In this document: piece by piece, positions 12,960 through 24,038 of the stretch
Position numbering within the stretch: the first letter of the stretch is position 1
Layout of the letters: each line of letters opens with the position of its first letter
NCBI GenBank assembly: GCA_015039365.1
Contig: WION01000105.1
Coordinates: forward strand, 92,505-156,504
Direction of reading: 5' to 3'
DNA length: 64,000 bases
DNA from: Amanita rubescens
Lineage: Eukaryota; Basidiomycota; Agaricomycetes; Agaricales; Amanitaceae
The notes under the pieces: generated by a model
What the model was told of the DNA's origin: nothing
What the model saw: the letters and a program-made list of their open reading frames with translations, nothing else
Databases searched by the model: none
Made by a program: the position numbers and the translations under genes

Positions 12960-13779
12960 TTCGGTTGGAGTTAGGTGTTCTAATCTGCGTTAACTACTGT
13001 TCGAAGTCGGAAGCTCGTACGCTCCTACTTCAATACTCTCAGGTATCTGAACAAGCGCAGGAGATGATAGGTTGTCAAATGTCTCGACGCAATGTGAGTC
13101 TCTCTCGACTATCAGCATTACCAGTGTTTTACTCCAGCGTGAGCTCAACCTTTTTTTTTCGAATAAAAGGAATACCGATTTTACGAATGGAAGCTCCGCT
13201 TCTCCCTCTCGCCATGTGTCTGAAGGACGCTTTCCTGGTGTTCGATTGCGTGTAGTGAGGGAATAGGACTGGCCAATTAGGAGTAAGACGCTTCTGGATA
13301 CGGTTAATACATTAACAACTAGGATGGACTAAGGAACGATTGTGATGCCCAGAAGAGTCGAATAAAGAGCAAGATACCGCGTGACATTGCTTCTAATAAC
13401 TCTGGTTCGCAAAAGTTCTCGCAGGAATCCACTGAGCGCTAAATTCTGAGGAGATCGAATATAGCATTTGACTTAACTTTTTAGAGATGCTGCGACCACA
13501 TCCGTTCAGAAGTCACAAGTAATATGTGTAGTCTATGAAGCTTAAAGAGCAGGTCTACTATCGTCGAACTGATATGGCCAGTATCAAAGGTGCTATTCCT
13601 AACTCGCAACATAAAAGGCTCTCGTTAAGTAGCCACTAATACTGCTGGGCTCCAAAAGCAAGCGGAGCATCTATGACTCTATTTTCAGAGACGTCTAATT
13701 GATTGCGACCATATCCGTTCGGAAGACGGGGGTGGTGTGATCTCGCAAACAGATTCGCTTCGTCTTCCAGAACAGGATC
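12960..13779. other. Gene-free stretch in the SSP-A to SSP-C region
   Basis: No gene recognised. Only short frames without coding signature or signal peptide. Confidence 0.4.
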
Positions 13780-13789
13780 TGCAATTGCT

Positions 13790-14870
13790 GGACTAACACA
13801 TAACTTATCATCTACCCGCCTTCAACTCATGATTCACCGTCGGTCGAGATCCTACGGTAACAAACGCGACATTCTCCAATATTTTGGGGGTGGAATTCAG
13901 GAGGACATTCAAGAGGCTCAAAGGAGCAAGCGTGCCAACAGATTTTGTCGCCCCTTTCCTCCGTTTGAAACGATCTGAGAAGAGCAAGAGTAGCCGATGC
14001 GAAGAGGAGTGCCATGGGGATAGTTGGTGAGAATACCATTTCGTTGCGAAGCGGTAGATAGGACTCCAGTGACGCCTCAGTTTCTGATTGAAAAGATAGA
14101 GGGGATGCTCACCGTTTAGAGAGGTATCGAGGAACTTGAAGACTTCTGGATTGTCGACATGAGAGGTTTTTGTATCTTGGATGCATGTGTAGGCTAAGCC
14201 GATTATGGCAGAAGGGTGTTTTCCGTCGTCCTAAGTACGGTCGGAAACTCGGTTGCGCCACCTTTGTGATGGAAGCCCAGTTTAAGACATATCGCGATGA
14301 TCGATGACCCAGTGATAGCCTATGTAAACCTTGATTGTGGCTATTGTTCGGACATCAATGCAGTTCATGAGCATGATTTCATGTTCCAATGTCCGTCGCG
14401 GAATGTTCTTCTATGCAGGTATCGTCGACATAGTCCGGATGCATTATGCCATAAAGAATGTTCGAATCTCGTGGTCAAGGCATTTGCAAGACGATTCGAT
14501 CGATGGTATAACGCAGCTTGATTGTTCCGCTACCGTGCATGTCGGAAGAAGACCAATCTAATCTGGGCAACATCATAACTGTCAATCAGACGTGGGGAGA
14601 CATGTTGTGAGAAATTGGCCAAACACATTGCTGCTTTTATGCCTCTCGCCGTCTGTGCTGACTTTCGATTTCTGCAGGTCGATGATTCGTTTTCTCAGCT
14701 AGTTGAGAAGCATCTACCTGGGCAGATGGGGGAACAACTTCAGCATATGCGCAACACTTGACGGAGACAAATGGAGTGCTGGACCTATTTTGTGCTTTGG
14801 AAAGGCCTTGTTTACTTGCCGGCACAATAAATAATCTTCGTTAAATCTCGAGCTCGAGATAGTCGACCTA
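13790..14870 (+). repeat. Segmental duplication, copy 1 (contains SSP-B)
   Basis: The SSP gene and its upstream DNA match 16050-17290 in the same orientation. Shared blocks include the SSP gene, the leader, the GATGATCGATGACCCA... block at about 14296 and 16788, and the block around 14590-14800. There are many substitutions and indels, so the duplication is not recent. Confidence 0.65.
13827..14039 (-). CDS. Small secreted cysteine-rich protein, SSP-B (70 aa), last cysteine pair altered
   Basis: Paralogue of SSP-A and SSP-C. The signal peptide (PTIPMALLFASATLALL) is followed by KICWHAC, LECPPEFHP and GECRVCYRR. The C-terminal Cys-Cys pair seen in other members reads Cys-Tyr here, leaving an odd number of cysteines in the mature part. 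The leader intron is still present as a 49-nt gap at 14064-14112 (donor GTGAGC, acceptor GAG on the minus strand, where the other members have CAG). The copy may be diverging or decaying. It lies in a segment duplicated at 16.05-17.29 kb. Confidence 0.7.
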   Translation of the reverse strand: MVFSPTIPMALLFASATLALLRSFQTEERGDKICWHACSFEPLECPPEFHPQNIGECRVCYRRISTDGES

Positions 14871-15630
14871 ATAACTAGCGTTAAACTTAGCCCTCAAGAA
14901 CTGACGGAATTCGATTGGGATTTCACAAGCGGGATGCTTCAAGTTCCAGAGCGCATATTTGAGGGAAGATGTGGACAAACAACAACTTGCATGACATGTT
15001 TTCCCCTTGGTCAGCAATCGGAGCGAAAAGTCCTATTGTTCCTCTCTCTCCCTTGACGGTCACCTGGCTCTATTCAGCCCATGCGTCCGCGCTCGAGAGA
15101 TATCAAATCAAGCCATGCCATACTATACACGGGCCTTCAAGTTCTAGGCCCCGTCGTCGTTCAATGCCGCAACTTGAAGTCTGCATCGCTCTCTTGGGCT
15201 GCTGCTCTAACTTTTCGGAACTTTACCACATCATTGCACAACTTCGCGATGGATGGGTGTTGGTGGAGCTTGGAAACATGGTAAACTTTTGCCACTACAA
15301 ATTCGCTCTCAAGGTCACCACAAGTGTCTCCCTGCTTTCAGTCGGGGTCTCGGGGCTGGAGATTTCGTTCATGACGATTGTGTCAACTCTTTGCAACTAC
15401 GTTCTGAAGACTATCTTACCACTTGCTGATCGGTTGATTCCTTGCATCGGGTATATCTACTTCGAATCAATGTCCAATCTTTGAGGACCCGATTGGGCCA
15501 TCTTCGAGCAACCGTGAGTGAACTCCTTATCAAGACGGCTCGCTACTTGCTGTTGAACCGACTTCTCACCGATGAGTCGATTCGATCCTCAATATGAGAT
15601 ATATCTAAAAATTGTGGGAAGCGAAGTAGA
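14871..15630. other. Region between duplications; one weak 171-codon open frame
   Basis: The plus-strand frame at 14969-15484 has no signal peptide and no family signature, and overlaps equally long shadow frames. Its first bases (ggaagatgtggacaaacaa) recur at about 17264, so it starts inside duplicated DNA. I do not call a gene. Confidence 0.35.
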
Positions 15631-15631
15631 C

Positions 15632-15838
15632 GACGTCATAACTGCATTGAATACAAATTCTGTGTTGGTTTAGCACGGATTCCACGGCCTCCGAGATTTG
15701 GTAGAAATTGTGTTGGCGGCGGGCGCCCCATGATCCCACTTTTATAACATACGAGTTGCCGTTGGAAATTGGAAATTTGACCAACATGGCTTCATACATA
15801 ATACTGTCAGGTAAGTATGAGAGGGAGATATGACGAAA
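15632..15838 (+). repeat. Direct repeat, copy 1 of about 200 bp
   Basis: Begins with CATAACTGCATTGAATAC and ends near TAAGTATGAGAGGGAGAT. Recurs at 16562-16757 with about 90 percent identity by eye and small deletions. Confidence 0.7.
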
Positions 15839-16109
15839 TTTAATGATGTCCAAACATTATGAACCTGCTGTCGGTGTTCTGTCGGGTATCAATTTAGTAA
15901 TAGTAATAGTCGGAGACTCGGTTACGCCCATCTTTGTGATGGAAGCCGACTGATGATCGATGACGGCATGGGGTCTGCAATTGCTGAACTTCAACTAACA
16001 ACACATAACATAACCAAGGAAAAATAACCATATCGCAACTCTTCAACTATCATTATCCAGTCTTCATCCAATCCTTTATGTACGCCTATCATCTACCGCC
16101 ATCAACTCA

Positions 16110-16319
16110 TCATTCACCGTTGACCGAGATGTCGGAACAGCAAGTCCAACACTCTCCAAAGTTTCTGGGATGCGTTCCAATAGGACAGCGGGGACGCGCG
16201 GGGAAGCAAACGCGCCAACAGACTTCGTCACCCCTTTCCTCCGTTTGAAACGAGCTGGGGACAGCAAGAGTAGCCGATGCGCAGAAAAGCGCTATGAGGA
16301 TGGTTGATGAGAATTTCAT
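16110..16319 (-). CDS. Small secreted cysteine-rich protein, SSP-C (69 aa)
   Basis: The signal peptide (FSSTILIALFCASATLAVP) starts at the ATG at 16317-16319. The mature part has EVCWRVC, RCPIGTHPRN and the family-defining GECWTCC, with a short acidic tail. The six-cysteine layout is identical to SSP-A. A leader intron of 50 nt lies at 16344-16393 (donor GTAAGC, acceptor CAG). The upstream TATA-like element and leader match SSP-A and SSP-B. Function unknown; predicted secreted. Confidence 0.78.
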   Translation of the reverse strand: MKFSSTILIALFCASATLAVPSSFQTEERGDEVCWRVCFPARPRCPIGTHPRNFGECWTCCSDISVNGE

Positions 16320-16561
16320 TTAGTTGCAAAGCGGCAGGTGGGACTGCAGGACGCCTCAGTGTCTGATCAAAGAAGAGACAGATGGATGCTTACCGTTTGA
16401 GGAGGGCAGAGGAACCTGAAGCCTTCGGGTGCCAACATTGGAGGTTTTATACCTTGAGTGCATGTGTTGGCTAAGCCGCTTATGGCAAAAGGGTGAATGA
16501 ACATACATAACCCTTTCTTGTTCTGAATCTGAGCAACCCTAGCCGCACAGGTTCGGATCCT

Positions 16562-16757
16562 GGTGACATAACTGCATTGAATACCAATTCTGTGTTGGTT
16601 TAGCACGGATTCCACGGCCTCCGGGATTTGGTAGAAGTTGTGGCGGCGCTCCATGATCCCACATAATATATAAGCTGCCGTTGGAAGCTGGAAACTTGGA
16701 CTGACATAACTTCATACATAATACCGTCAGGTAAGTATGAGAGGGAGATGTGGACGA
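16562..16757 (+). repeat. Direct repeat, copy 2 of about 200 bp
   Basis: Partner of 15632-15838. Confidence 0.7.
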
Positions 16758-17541
16758 AGACTGTATTGTCAAAGGTGCACCGGTGATGATCGATGACCCA
16801 CTGGTGATCAATGAGTACGTGAGCCTAGGTAAACCTTGTTCGGACACCAATGCAGTTCATGAGCACGATTGCAAGTTCCAGCGTCCGTCGCGGTTTTCCT
16901 AAGCAACAACTGTCGATATACTCCAGGTGCATTAAGCCATAAAGGATGTTCGAATCCCGTGGTCAAGGCATTGCAAGGCGATCTAAGGCGACCGAATAAC
17001 AGAAGTTAGGGTTTGATTGTTCGGTTACCGTGCACGTGCATGTCAGCAGGAGACTAATCCAATCCGGGCAATATATTATCATGACCGTGCATGAGAAATT
17101 GGCTAAACACATCGCCGCCTTTACTTCTCGTCGTCTCGAAACGCCCGAAACCGTCCTGTAATGCTGACTTTCACTTTCGGTAATCCTTTTTCTCCGCCAG
17201 TTGAGAAGTATCTGTATGGGCAAACAGGGAAACCACTTCAGTATATGCGCAACACTCGACGGAAGATGTGGACAAACAAAGACAATCTGTTTCCCCGCAG
17301 TCTGATCCCGGCAAAACCGTTAACCAATCAAATGACGCACAGCTTTGATATCAGTTTGTGGGGTAGCAACGGGGTCAGGAAAGGTCAGGAGATGGCACAG
17401 ATGACATGGACAGGTGACAAAGGATGAGTGGTAGATGCGACGGCGCAGCACTCTACGGGCGCCGTCTGCTCACTATTTGCAATTCTATCTAGTATATTAC
17501 AGTCTAACTTCACTGACACCCCTATCTATTGCTCAACGACC

Positions 17542-18707
17542 ATGTCGTACCGCATTCTCGTTTCTTCCCACTCAGACTTCATTTACACGCTCTCTTTCAA
17601 TCCTACTTCGAATTCCTTGCATCTCGAACACAAGACGCACGCCGGTCACCATCCTTCCTGGATCACCTCCTCTCCGCACGACAAATCTTTGGTCTTTGCC
17701 GGCTTGGAGCATCCAGAGGGCAAGATCGTTGTCCTCAAGTTTGAGAATGGCAAGGGCACCCTGCAGAAAACCATTTCAAGCGGTGGCCGCGACCCTTGCT
17801 CGCTTCTTGCGACAGAGAAGGAGCTCTTCGTTGCCAATGTAAGCATCTCTCCCTCATGACCTGCGATAAAACTTGCTGACTCAATTCTTCTAGTACTCAG
17901 GCGATGGCATAGCCGTGGTTCCCATCTCACATGGCCCGCCATACCTTCTGGCATCATCCCCTGATACAGTTTTAATGAGTGGCACCGGGCCTAACAAGGT
18001 CAGACAATCGAGCTCTCACCCTCACGAAGTCGTGTCGATCGAAGAATTCGGTGAACTTCTCGTTCCCGACCTTGGCGCAGACAAAGTATGGCGGCTCAAG
18101 AAAACGCCAGAGGGCTGGAAGATCCAGGGACACATCCAATACGAAGCAGGAAGCGGGCCTAGACATGTCATTTACAAAGGTACTTACTAGCCATAGCATC
18201 CACACCGTCGCCCTTTTCATGACGTCAATGGTCTTAGATGGATACCTGTACACTGCCCTCGAACTCAGCAATGAAGTCGCAAAGCACCGTTTGGGTCCTC
18301 TCCCTTCCGAGCCAGAGTTGATTACGGTTGCTTCAACGATGTTCAACCCACCTTCATCCCCGACCGACATGATAGTTGCTGAGATTCTCTTACCCAAGCC
18401 CAACTCGAGCTTCCCGACGCCTTACCTCTACGTTTCTAACCGGAACGACCCTTCGCCAGAGGGAGATACTGTTGCGATTTTCTCTCTCGCAAATCCGTCA
18501 AAGTTGGAACTCGTTAACGAGGTGAGGACGGGTTTGAAACACGTCAGAGGCATGGGGATCGGTGGACCGGACGACAAATACGTGGTCGTCGGCGGGCTCA
18601 TTTCGGGGGGTGTAAAGGTGTTCGAAAGAGTGGATGGGGGCAAAGGTTTCAAACCTGTTGCTGCGGTTAAGGAAGTGGACGCGCCAACTGGATTCTTGTG
18701 GATGTGA
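17542..18707 (+). CDS. Lactonase-type seven-bladed beta-propeller (6-phosphogluconolactonase/carboxymuconate cyclase-like, 350 aa)
   Basis: Three exons, 17542-17838, 17894-18179 and 18238-18707, sum to 1053 nt in frame. Blade features of the lactonase_2 family are clear: HPSWITSSPHDKSLVFAG, GGRDPCSLL, SSSHPHEVVS, LLVPDLGADKVWRL and GSGPRHVIYK. Near the end come PYLYVSNRN and HVRGMGIGGPDDKYVVVGG. Members hydrolyse 6-phosphogluconolactone or act as intracellular muconate cycloisomerase-like enzymes; in fungi the substrate is usually unproven. No signal peptide, so probably cytosolic. The gene is convergent with the CoA-transferase, with only 69 bases between their stop codons. Confidence 0.88.
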
Positions 18708-18776
18708 ACGACTTCATCTTTGATTACTTACTACATTGAACAATCGTATACAATGATTACTACACAATGTACAACT

Positions 18777-20316
18777 TCACGCAATAACATTTTCATCTCT
18801 GAGTTTAGCCACCTCTTCCGCACTGAGCCCCAAGTCCTTCATCAACACCTCATCCGTGTGCTCTCCAACCTCGGGACCAGCCCATCGAGGATGAGAATCG
18901 ACACCCTCCAATACCGGTACCGTTCCCAACATTTTCACATTCCAGCCTCCTCCCTCTTTGGATTTCTTATTCTCCACCCAAACATCTCTCACGGCGCCTC
19001 TCGCCTCTATTTGGACATTCTCCACGACCTCCTTCACAGTAACCACACGTCCGACTGGCACTCCAGCCTTATTCATAACTTCTATCACCTCATCGGGCTG
19101 TCTTTGGCTCGTCCAAGCCGAAATAGCATCTTCAATCTCTTTTTGCCTCTGTACGCGATGGTGGTTGTGTTGATAGTCTGGGCCGACGAGATCAGGACGG
19201 TCGATTGCCTGCATGAGCCGGTTGTAGATCGTATCGCCGTTGGCGCCGATGACGGTGTAGGTCGGGAGGATTGGGTTGGAAGGGTCGGGTAAGCATGAAT
19301 AAGCGTTCGTAGGTACAATCCCGGTTACGGATGAGCCAGATGGACCGCGGATCTGTTGAAATAGTCAAACGTGATCGGTCTCAGTAATAACATTGTCCAA
19401 TACCTTTCCTTTGCGATCGTATTCGGGGATGATACCCTCCATGAGATTGAGCATGCTAGTCTGCTGTTAAGCGTCGAGGAGAAGAAGAAAAAAGTCTGAC
19501 AGGCAAACGCACCTTTCAGTGATGCTCACGTCCACCGTTGACCCTTTCCCGTCCTTTTTCTGCCGGGCCAGCAGTGCTAGGACGGTACCGAACGCGGCGT
19601 GCAGACCTGCGATTGAATCTCCCAAGCTGATGTTCGGTCGAACAGGTGGACCTTCTAATCCACCCGTCTGGGGATCTGTGAAGCCGTTGATGTACCGGAA
19701 CCCAGACTCTGCCTCACAAACGGAGGCGTACCCTGGTCGAGGAGCCCAAGGACCCGTCTGGCCATACCCGCTTACTCGCGTAAAGATGAGAGATGGGTTG
19801 TGCGGATGTAGATGAGCCGGTCCCATTTCCCATTTTTCCAAGGCTACAAACGTGACGCCATGAGAAGATTTGACTAGAGATCAAACGACTGACTTCCAGG
19901 CTTGAAATTCTCTAGGATCACGTCGCTCTTTATGGCGAGTTGTTTCGCCAAGCTAATCGTGAATTGGTTAACATGTAATGTGCGCGAGGATCAGCACGTA
20001 CTTTCTGCCTTCAGGTTTCCTCAAATCGATCGCAACGCTCTTCTTATTCCTCCCTATGCTTCTGAACCATGGGCTCGTTCCATCCACGTCGAGCTCTCTC
20101 CACACACGCAAAGGATCGCCGATACCAGGCGGCTCAATCTTGATGACCTCCGCCCCAAACTGGCTATACGGTGCACCGCCAAATTTAGCAAATTTAGTTC
20201 GTGACAGGCTTCGCGTACCCAAGGAGCTGACCACCAAACGGTCCCGCTATCAGTTGACCCATTTCTAGCACGCGTACGCCTGCCAGAGGGAGGTTACCTG
20301 GAGCCGAACTTGACAT
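18777..20316 (-). CDS. CaiB/BaiF (family III) CoA-transferase (425 aa)
   Basis: Six exons, 20219-20316, 20002-20163, 19894-19952, 19513-19843, 19404-19455 and 18777-19352, sum to 1278 nt in frame. The protein starts with GVRVLEMGQLIAGPFGGQLL. It continues with FGAEVIKIEPPGIGDPLRVW and SIGRNKKSVAIDLRKPEG, then VILENFKPG and GYGQTGPW, all hallmarks of formyl-CoA/succinyl-CoA transferases. The catalytic aspartate expected in this family is Asp182 in SLGDSIAG. These enzymes move CoA between carboxylic acids. Fungal members are often mitochondrial succinate-dependent transferases, but I see no strong presequence. The C-terminal half has the usual GVPVGRVVTVKEVVE region. Acyl partner unknown. Confidence 0.9.
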
Positions 20317-20542
20317 GACACGACTTGCAATGTTCATATTAGCAAGTTGCCGTTCTAGATGCGACTGTTGCGACTGTTGCGAAACTTACGAGTTGACCCT
20401 CGTGCTTCCATGCAATTGTATTTTGTGAGAAATGCGAGCCGATGCTGCTCGTGGTAGTGCTGTGGGGTTCATGTTGTGGTTCACTCAAGTTCTGCCGCAG
20501 ACCCAAACCTAGGGTTAGGTCATAACTTTGAACCACACGACG

Positions 20543-22003
20543 ATGGCACCTCGAAAAAAGTCGAAGCCAAAGCCAAAACCTTTCACGAGCACCGGGAACC
20601 CTCACAGAGAAACCCGAAATGGTGTTCATCCTACTAATCCATGCGCCGTCCAATCACCCGAGAGCACTGCGGGACCCATCACTAGGTCTCGTGTTTTGCG
20701 CGCCCATTCACCACCACCTATCCATAGCATCCCTTCGGAGGTCCTTAGCGAAATCTTCATTCTTGCCTCGCTAACCGACCGGGAATTCTTCGAAAGGCCA
20801 TACTTTTACGACAACGAGAGACGGACTCTCATACTTTGCGCCGTATGTTCTTCATGGCGGTTTCTGGCATTTTCCACCCCTCGATTGTGGAACAGGATCT
20901 CCATCAGTGTCTCACATGTTAAAGAGGACCAGGCTAAAAGGAAGGCTGCCGACCTTGTCCAATGGATTTCGCGCTCTCGTTCGCTCCCTCTCACACTACA
21001 TGTATCCGGTCGTTTCAGCAATCCTTCGTACGGGGCAGTCCCTGACGCACCCATTATATCAGTTATCAATGACCACGCTGCTCGCTGGCAAACCTTGTAC
21101 TTCGAACATTTTGATCCATCCGAGACATCGTTGTTGTTTCGCAATAATGGATGGCACTCGTTGCGGCGATTACGTTATGACTATTCAGATCCTGGGCCAT
21201 GCCCAAACGAAAACGTTCCTTGGGCGCATCTCACGCACCTCGAAATTCAGGATTATACGCCCTATCGGGCCGCAGCAATGGTTTTCATGAAATGTCCGAA
21301 ACTCGTGTGGTTATCGATCTTTCTTCATCCATTAGTAATTGGACAAAGTACACTTCCCATAATAATCTTGGAAGACTTGGTCACCTTCCGTCTTCATACG
21401 TACTGTCTGGCCGGTTTCCAATCAATCCTGGATCGGGTTCCAAGTTTGCCCTCTCTACGAGAATTTTCTGTTAATCAAATTGCAGGGGATATTGAACCGC
21501 TGTCGAACTTTTTTACACGATCATCTTGTACCCTTGATAGATTGGAGATTTGTGCAAGCGTCATGCCGGGGGACTACCTCGATATCCTGGCACACTCGTC
21601 TTGCGAGTCGCTCACTTCGCTTTCCATGCGTCCTGCACGTCTCGGTTTGTCAGTTGACGAAGAAGTACTTCAAAGACTTACCTTACATCGGAACGACGCC
21701 ATATGCAGTCATTTATCGTCCTTGACGATCGAGTATCACATTCCAACTTCTTTACTCTCTGCAGCCCTGAACATGGTGAAGTCTCGAATTGAATCTGCTG
21801 CTGGCCAGGTACCAGAGGAGCCGGCGCTTCAGTGTCTCCGACTTCACGTCATATATCTCAAGAAAAACATGGCAAAACTGGATAAGGTTGGAAGGAGGAG
21901 TGGAATGGAATACAGCCGTAAAAGGACCGAATCCGGTTGCATCTCAGTTCTGTTTCGAAGACAAGGCTTCAGGGAACCGCCTGACTTCAGCGAAGCGTTT
22001 TGA
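20543..22003 (+). CDS. F-box protein of the Agaricomycete type (486 aa)
   Basis: Intronless frame of 486 residues from the first ATG. A basic, low-complexity start (about residues 1-55) precedes the F-box at about 60-110: IHSIPSEVLSEIFILASL, then LCAVCSSWRFLAFSTPRLW. The remainder is a leucine-rich-like C-terminal domain with regularly spaced hydrophobics, typical of the large mushroom F-box families. F-boxes bind Skp1 in SCF ubiquitin ligases; the substrate is unknown. Such genes expand fast in Agaricomycetes, and another copy lies at 24 kb. Confidence 0.85.
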   Translation: MAPRKKSKPKPKPFTSTGNPHRETRNGVHPTNPCAVQSPESTAGPITRSRVLRAHSPPPIHSIPSEVLSEIFILASLTDREFFERPYFYDNERRTLILCAVCSSWRFLAFSTPRLWNRISISVSHVKEDQAKRKAADLVQWISRSRSLPLTLHVSGRFSNPSYGAVPDAPIISVINDHAARWQTLYFEHFDPSETSLLFRNNGWHSLRRLRYDYSDPGPCPNENVPWAHLTHLEIQDYTPYRAAAMVFMKCPKLVWLSIFLHPLVIGQSTLPIIILEDLVTFRLHTYCLAGFQSILDRVPSLPSLREFSVNQIAGDIEPLSNFFTRSSCTLDRLEICASVMPGDYLDILAHSSCESLTSLSMRPARLGLSVDEEVLQRLTLHRNDAICSHLSSLTIEYHIPTSLLSAALNMVKSRIESAAGQVPEEPALQCLRLHVIYLKKNMAKLDKVGRRSGMEYSRKRTESGCISVLFRRQGFREPPDFSEAF

Positions 22004-22304
22004 TCATTTTTGGGAGGTTGCGAATGTCGTGGTTACATTACGTTCATCATCATGAAAGTCGTTCCTTCTCACTATAGAGACCAGCTCATTTCCATTGTTT
22101 GCACCTCTCGGACTCTCAAACGCGCTACTTAGCTAAAAGCATTGGGTTGCCCCTATGGTAGCTTTGGACATTGTTATCGGGTAAATGCAAGTTTCTTATA
22201 TGCCCTTTCATTAATTTCATTCGTCGAAATTTGTCGGGTGATCTGGCCGGCATAGCAGATATATACATATATTTAATTCATAATATAAAATCCTCGCACT
22301 CGAC

Positions 22305-22922
22305 CTATGTAGTACCTGATCCACTCGCGCCACTACTACCAATGACACCTGCCGAGACTTTTATCGTCCACATATCCCAAGATTCGATCTTTGTTTTATC
22401 CGCTCCTTCCTGTACACACATCCCTCTATAAATTCCTGGTTTATACTCCCAGAACTCTGCCTCATCTTTAGGTGCCGAGTCGGGAATCTCTTTCATCGTT
22501 TTGTCAGGAATTGTGCCTTTAGGAAGACCCAATTTCTACAAAAAGCCCGTTACATGTCAGAAGCTAGACTTAAAATTGCGGTAAACCACTCACTTCGACG
22601 GATTTCTTCGTTGCCCGTTTCCAAAAAGCATGGTGAGAATCCAGGTCTACACTCGTGAATTTCGGATAGGCCTTCGCAATCTGACCATCCTTGAAATATA
22701 CAACGCGCTTCCCGCCCGCTTTATTGCACTGGCGATGATTAATACGGGTTGAGAATAAAAAAAGAAGTGATCACTCACAGACCAATAGCCGTCGAGCACT
22801 GATACCTCTGCTGCTCTCCGGGAAAGATGGGAGCGTCGTTGCGTGCGGCGTTTGCCGGTAAATGATGAACGGCAAGTCGTGAGAGTTGTTTTCTCTCTTG
22901 TGTCTCGAACCTTAGGCTTCAT
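22305..22922 (-). CDS. Hypothetical protein (169 aa), three phase-0 exons
   Basis: Exons 22779-22922, 22594-22728 and 22305-22535 join with both introns in phase 0, giving 169 residues. The N-terminus is very basic. The middle contains GGKRVVYFKDGQIAKAYPKF and SVDLDSHHAFWKRATKKSVE, and the C-terminal part is acidic and aromatic (DEAEFWEYKPGIYRGM), ending in a Gly/Ser tail. I recognise no family. The spliced frame and good splice sites support a real gene, but the first exon could be partly wrong. Confidence 0.55.
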
Positions 22923-22999
22923 TCAACGAAAACCAAACAGCTTCAAGAGTCGTTGTGAGCGACAACATGAAAGCCAGGTAACGGGAAAGGTTGCGATGG

Positions 23000-24038
23000 A
23001 GCTTTATGGATACTTGGCAAGTTGAACTAAACATTTTCTGCTCGACCCCCGCTTACTCAGTTGCGGGCAGTCATTCCCCCTCCTCCAGAAATCACTACAC
23101 AGCCCAACTAAATCCTCTTGTTCTCGGCGGCAACGACGTACTCCGGAAGTAATGCCCACCTGCTCGCTTCCTGTGTCCATAGCCTAGCGCTGAAAACGAC
23201 CGCCTCACACACTTTATCTGCTTGTCCTTACCCCGCGCGATAGCGGCAGACGGAGGTCGTAAGTCGCCTCCTGATCACATCTAGATGGACACTTTTTCGC
23301 TCGTCCCCCTCGGGCTTCTACCAGACAATGATTTGACGATGACTGACCGTCATATATGTTCGTAATGCCTTTCCCCTGCAAACTTCGTACCTTGTACATT
23401 GTCGGGCATTCCAAGCAAATGTCGTTTCTCTTGGCGCTTTGAAATTGGTTCTAGCAATGCCCGTTCTCCCCATGCGCTGGTGTTGGACATTGTTGGACGT
23501 CACAACGCCTCAGCAGGTTAAGCACCGAGCATTGTTCGCTATTGACATGCTTTACAGGTTAAAGCATGTCTCCACCTCTTTCACCCTTTCATCCACCTAC
23601 CACAAGACCTCTTTGTTACGTGCCTCTTTCTATGCTTCACGAACAGCTTCGTAAGTTCGTAGACATATAAATAATTTAATATTTCTCCCCTCACCTCAGT
23701 ACAAATATCCATTGGCATTAGATGTGTGATGTCATGATATCTCGCTTCAGGACCATGGTACTAGATGTTGATCCACCAGGCTTCTGCCCTCGTATTGTTT
23801 GGTCAAGTAACAGCAGCAGCATCGCTTGCATATGAACCAAGTGCCTATGACAGGCTAACAGCGCAATGAGGATACGAGGATCAGCTGAGGCTGACGGCGG
23901 CAACTCAGCGACGCTAAACAAGGCAAACAAATGTACACAATCATTGCCAGTGCCACGCACCCTCAGATATCTCCTCCAGTTGGCTGTGGAATGCTCCGCG
24001 TGAGGAGCCACGTGCCGCTAACTCTGTATCCTGCCAAA
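23000..24038. other. Gene-free interval upstream of the second F-box gene
   Basis: Only short, overlapping frames. I see no domain, signal peptide or repeat. It presumably carries the F-box promoter at its right end. Confidence 0.4.

Larger units (their letters stand above)
16050..17290 (+). repeat. Segmental duplication, copy 2 (contains SSP-C)
   Basis: Partner of 13790-14870. Interrupted by an extra block of about 200 bp (16562-16757) that is instead repeated at 15632-15838. Confidence 0.65.

Noticed and set aside
14969..15484. 171-codon plus-strand open frame between duplicated SSP segments
   Set aside because: Starts in duplicated DNA, lacks any domain, signal peptide or splice logic, and similar-sized frames overlap it on other frames.
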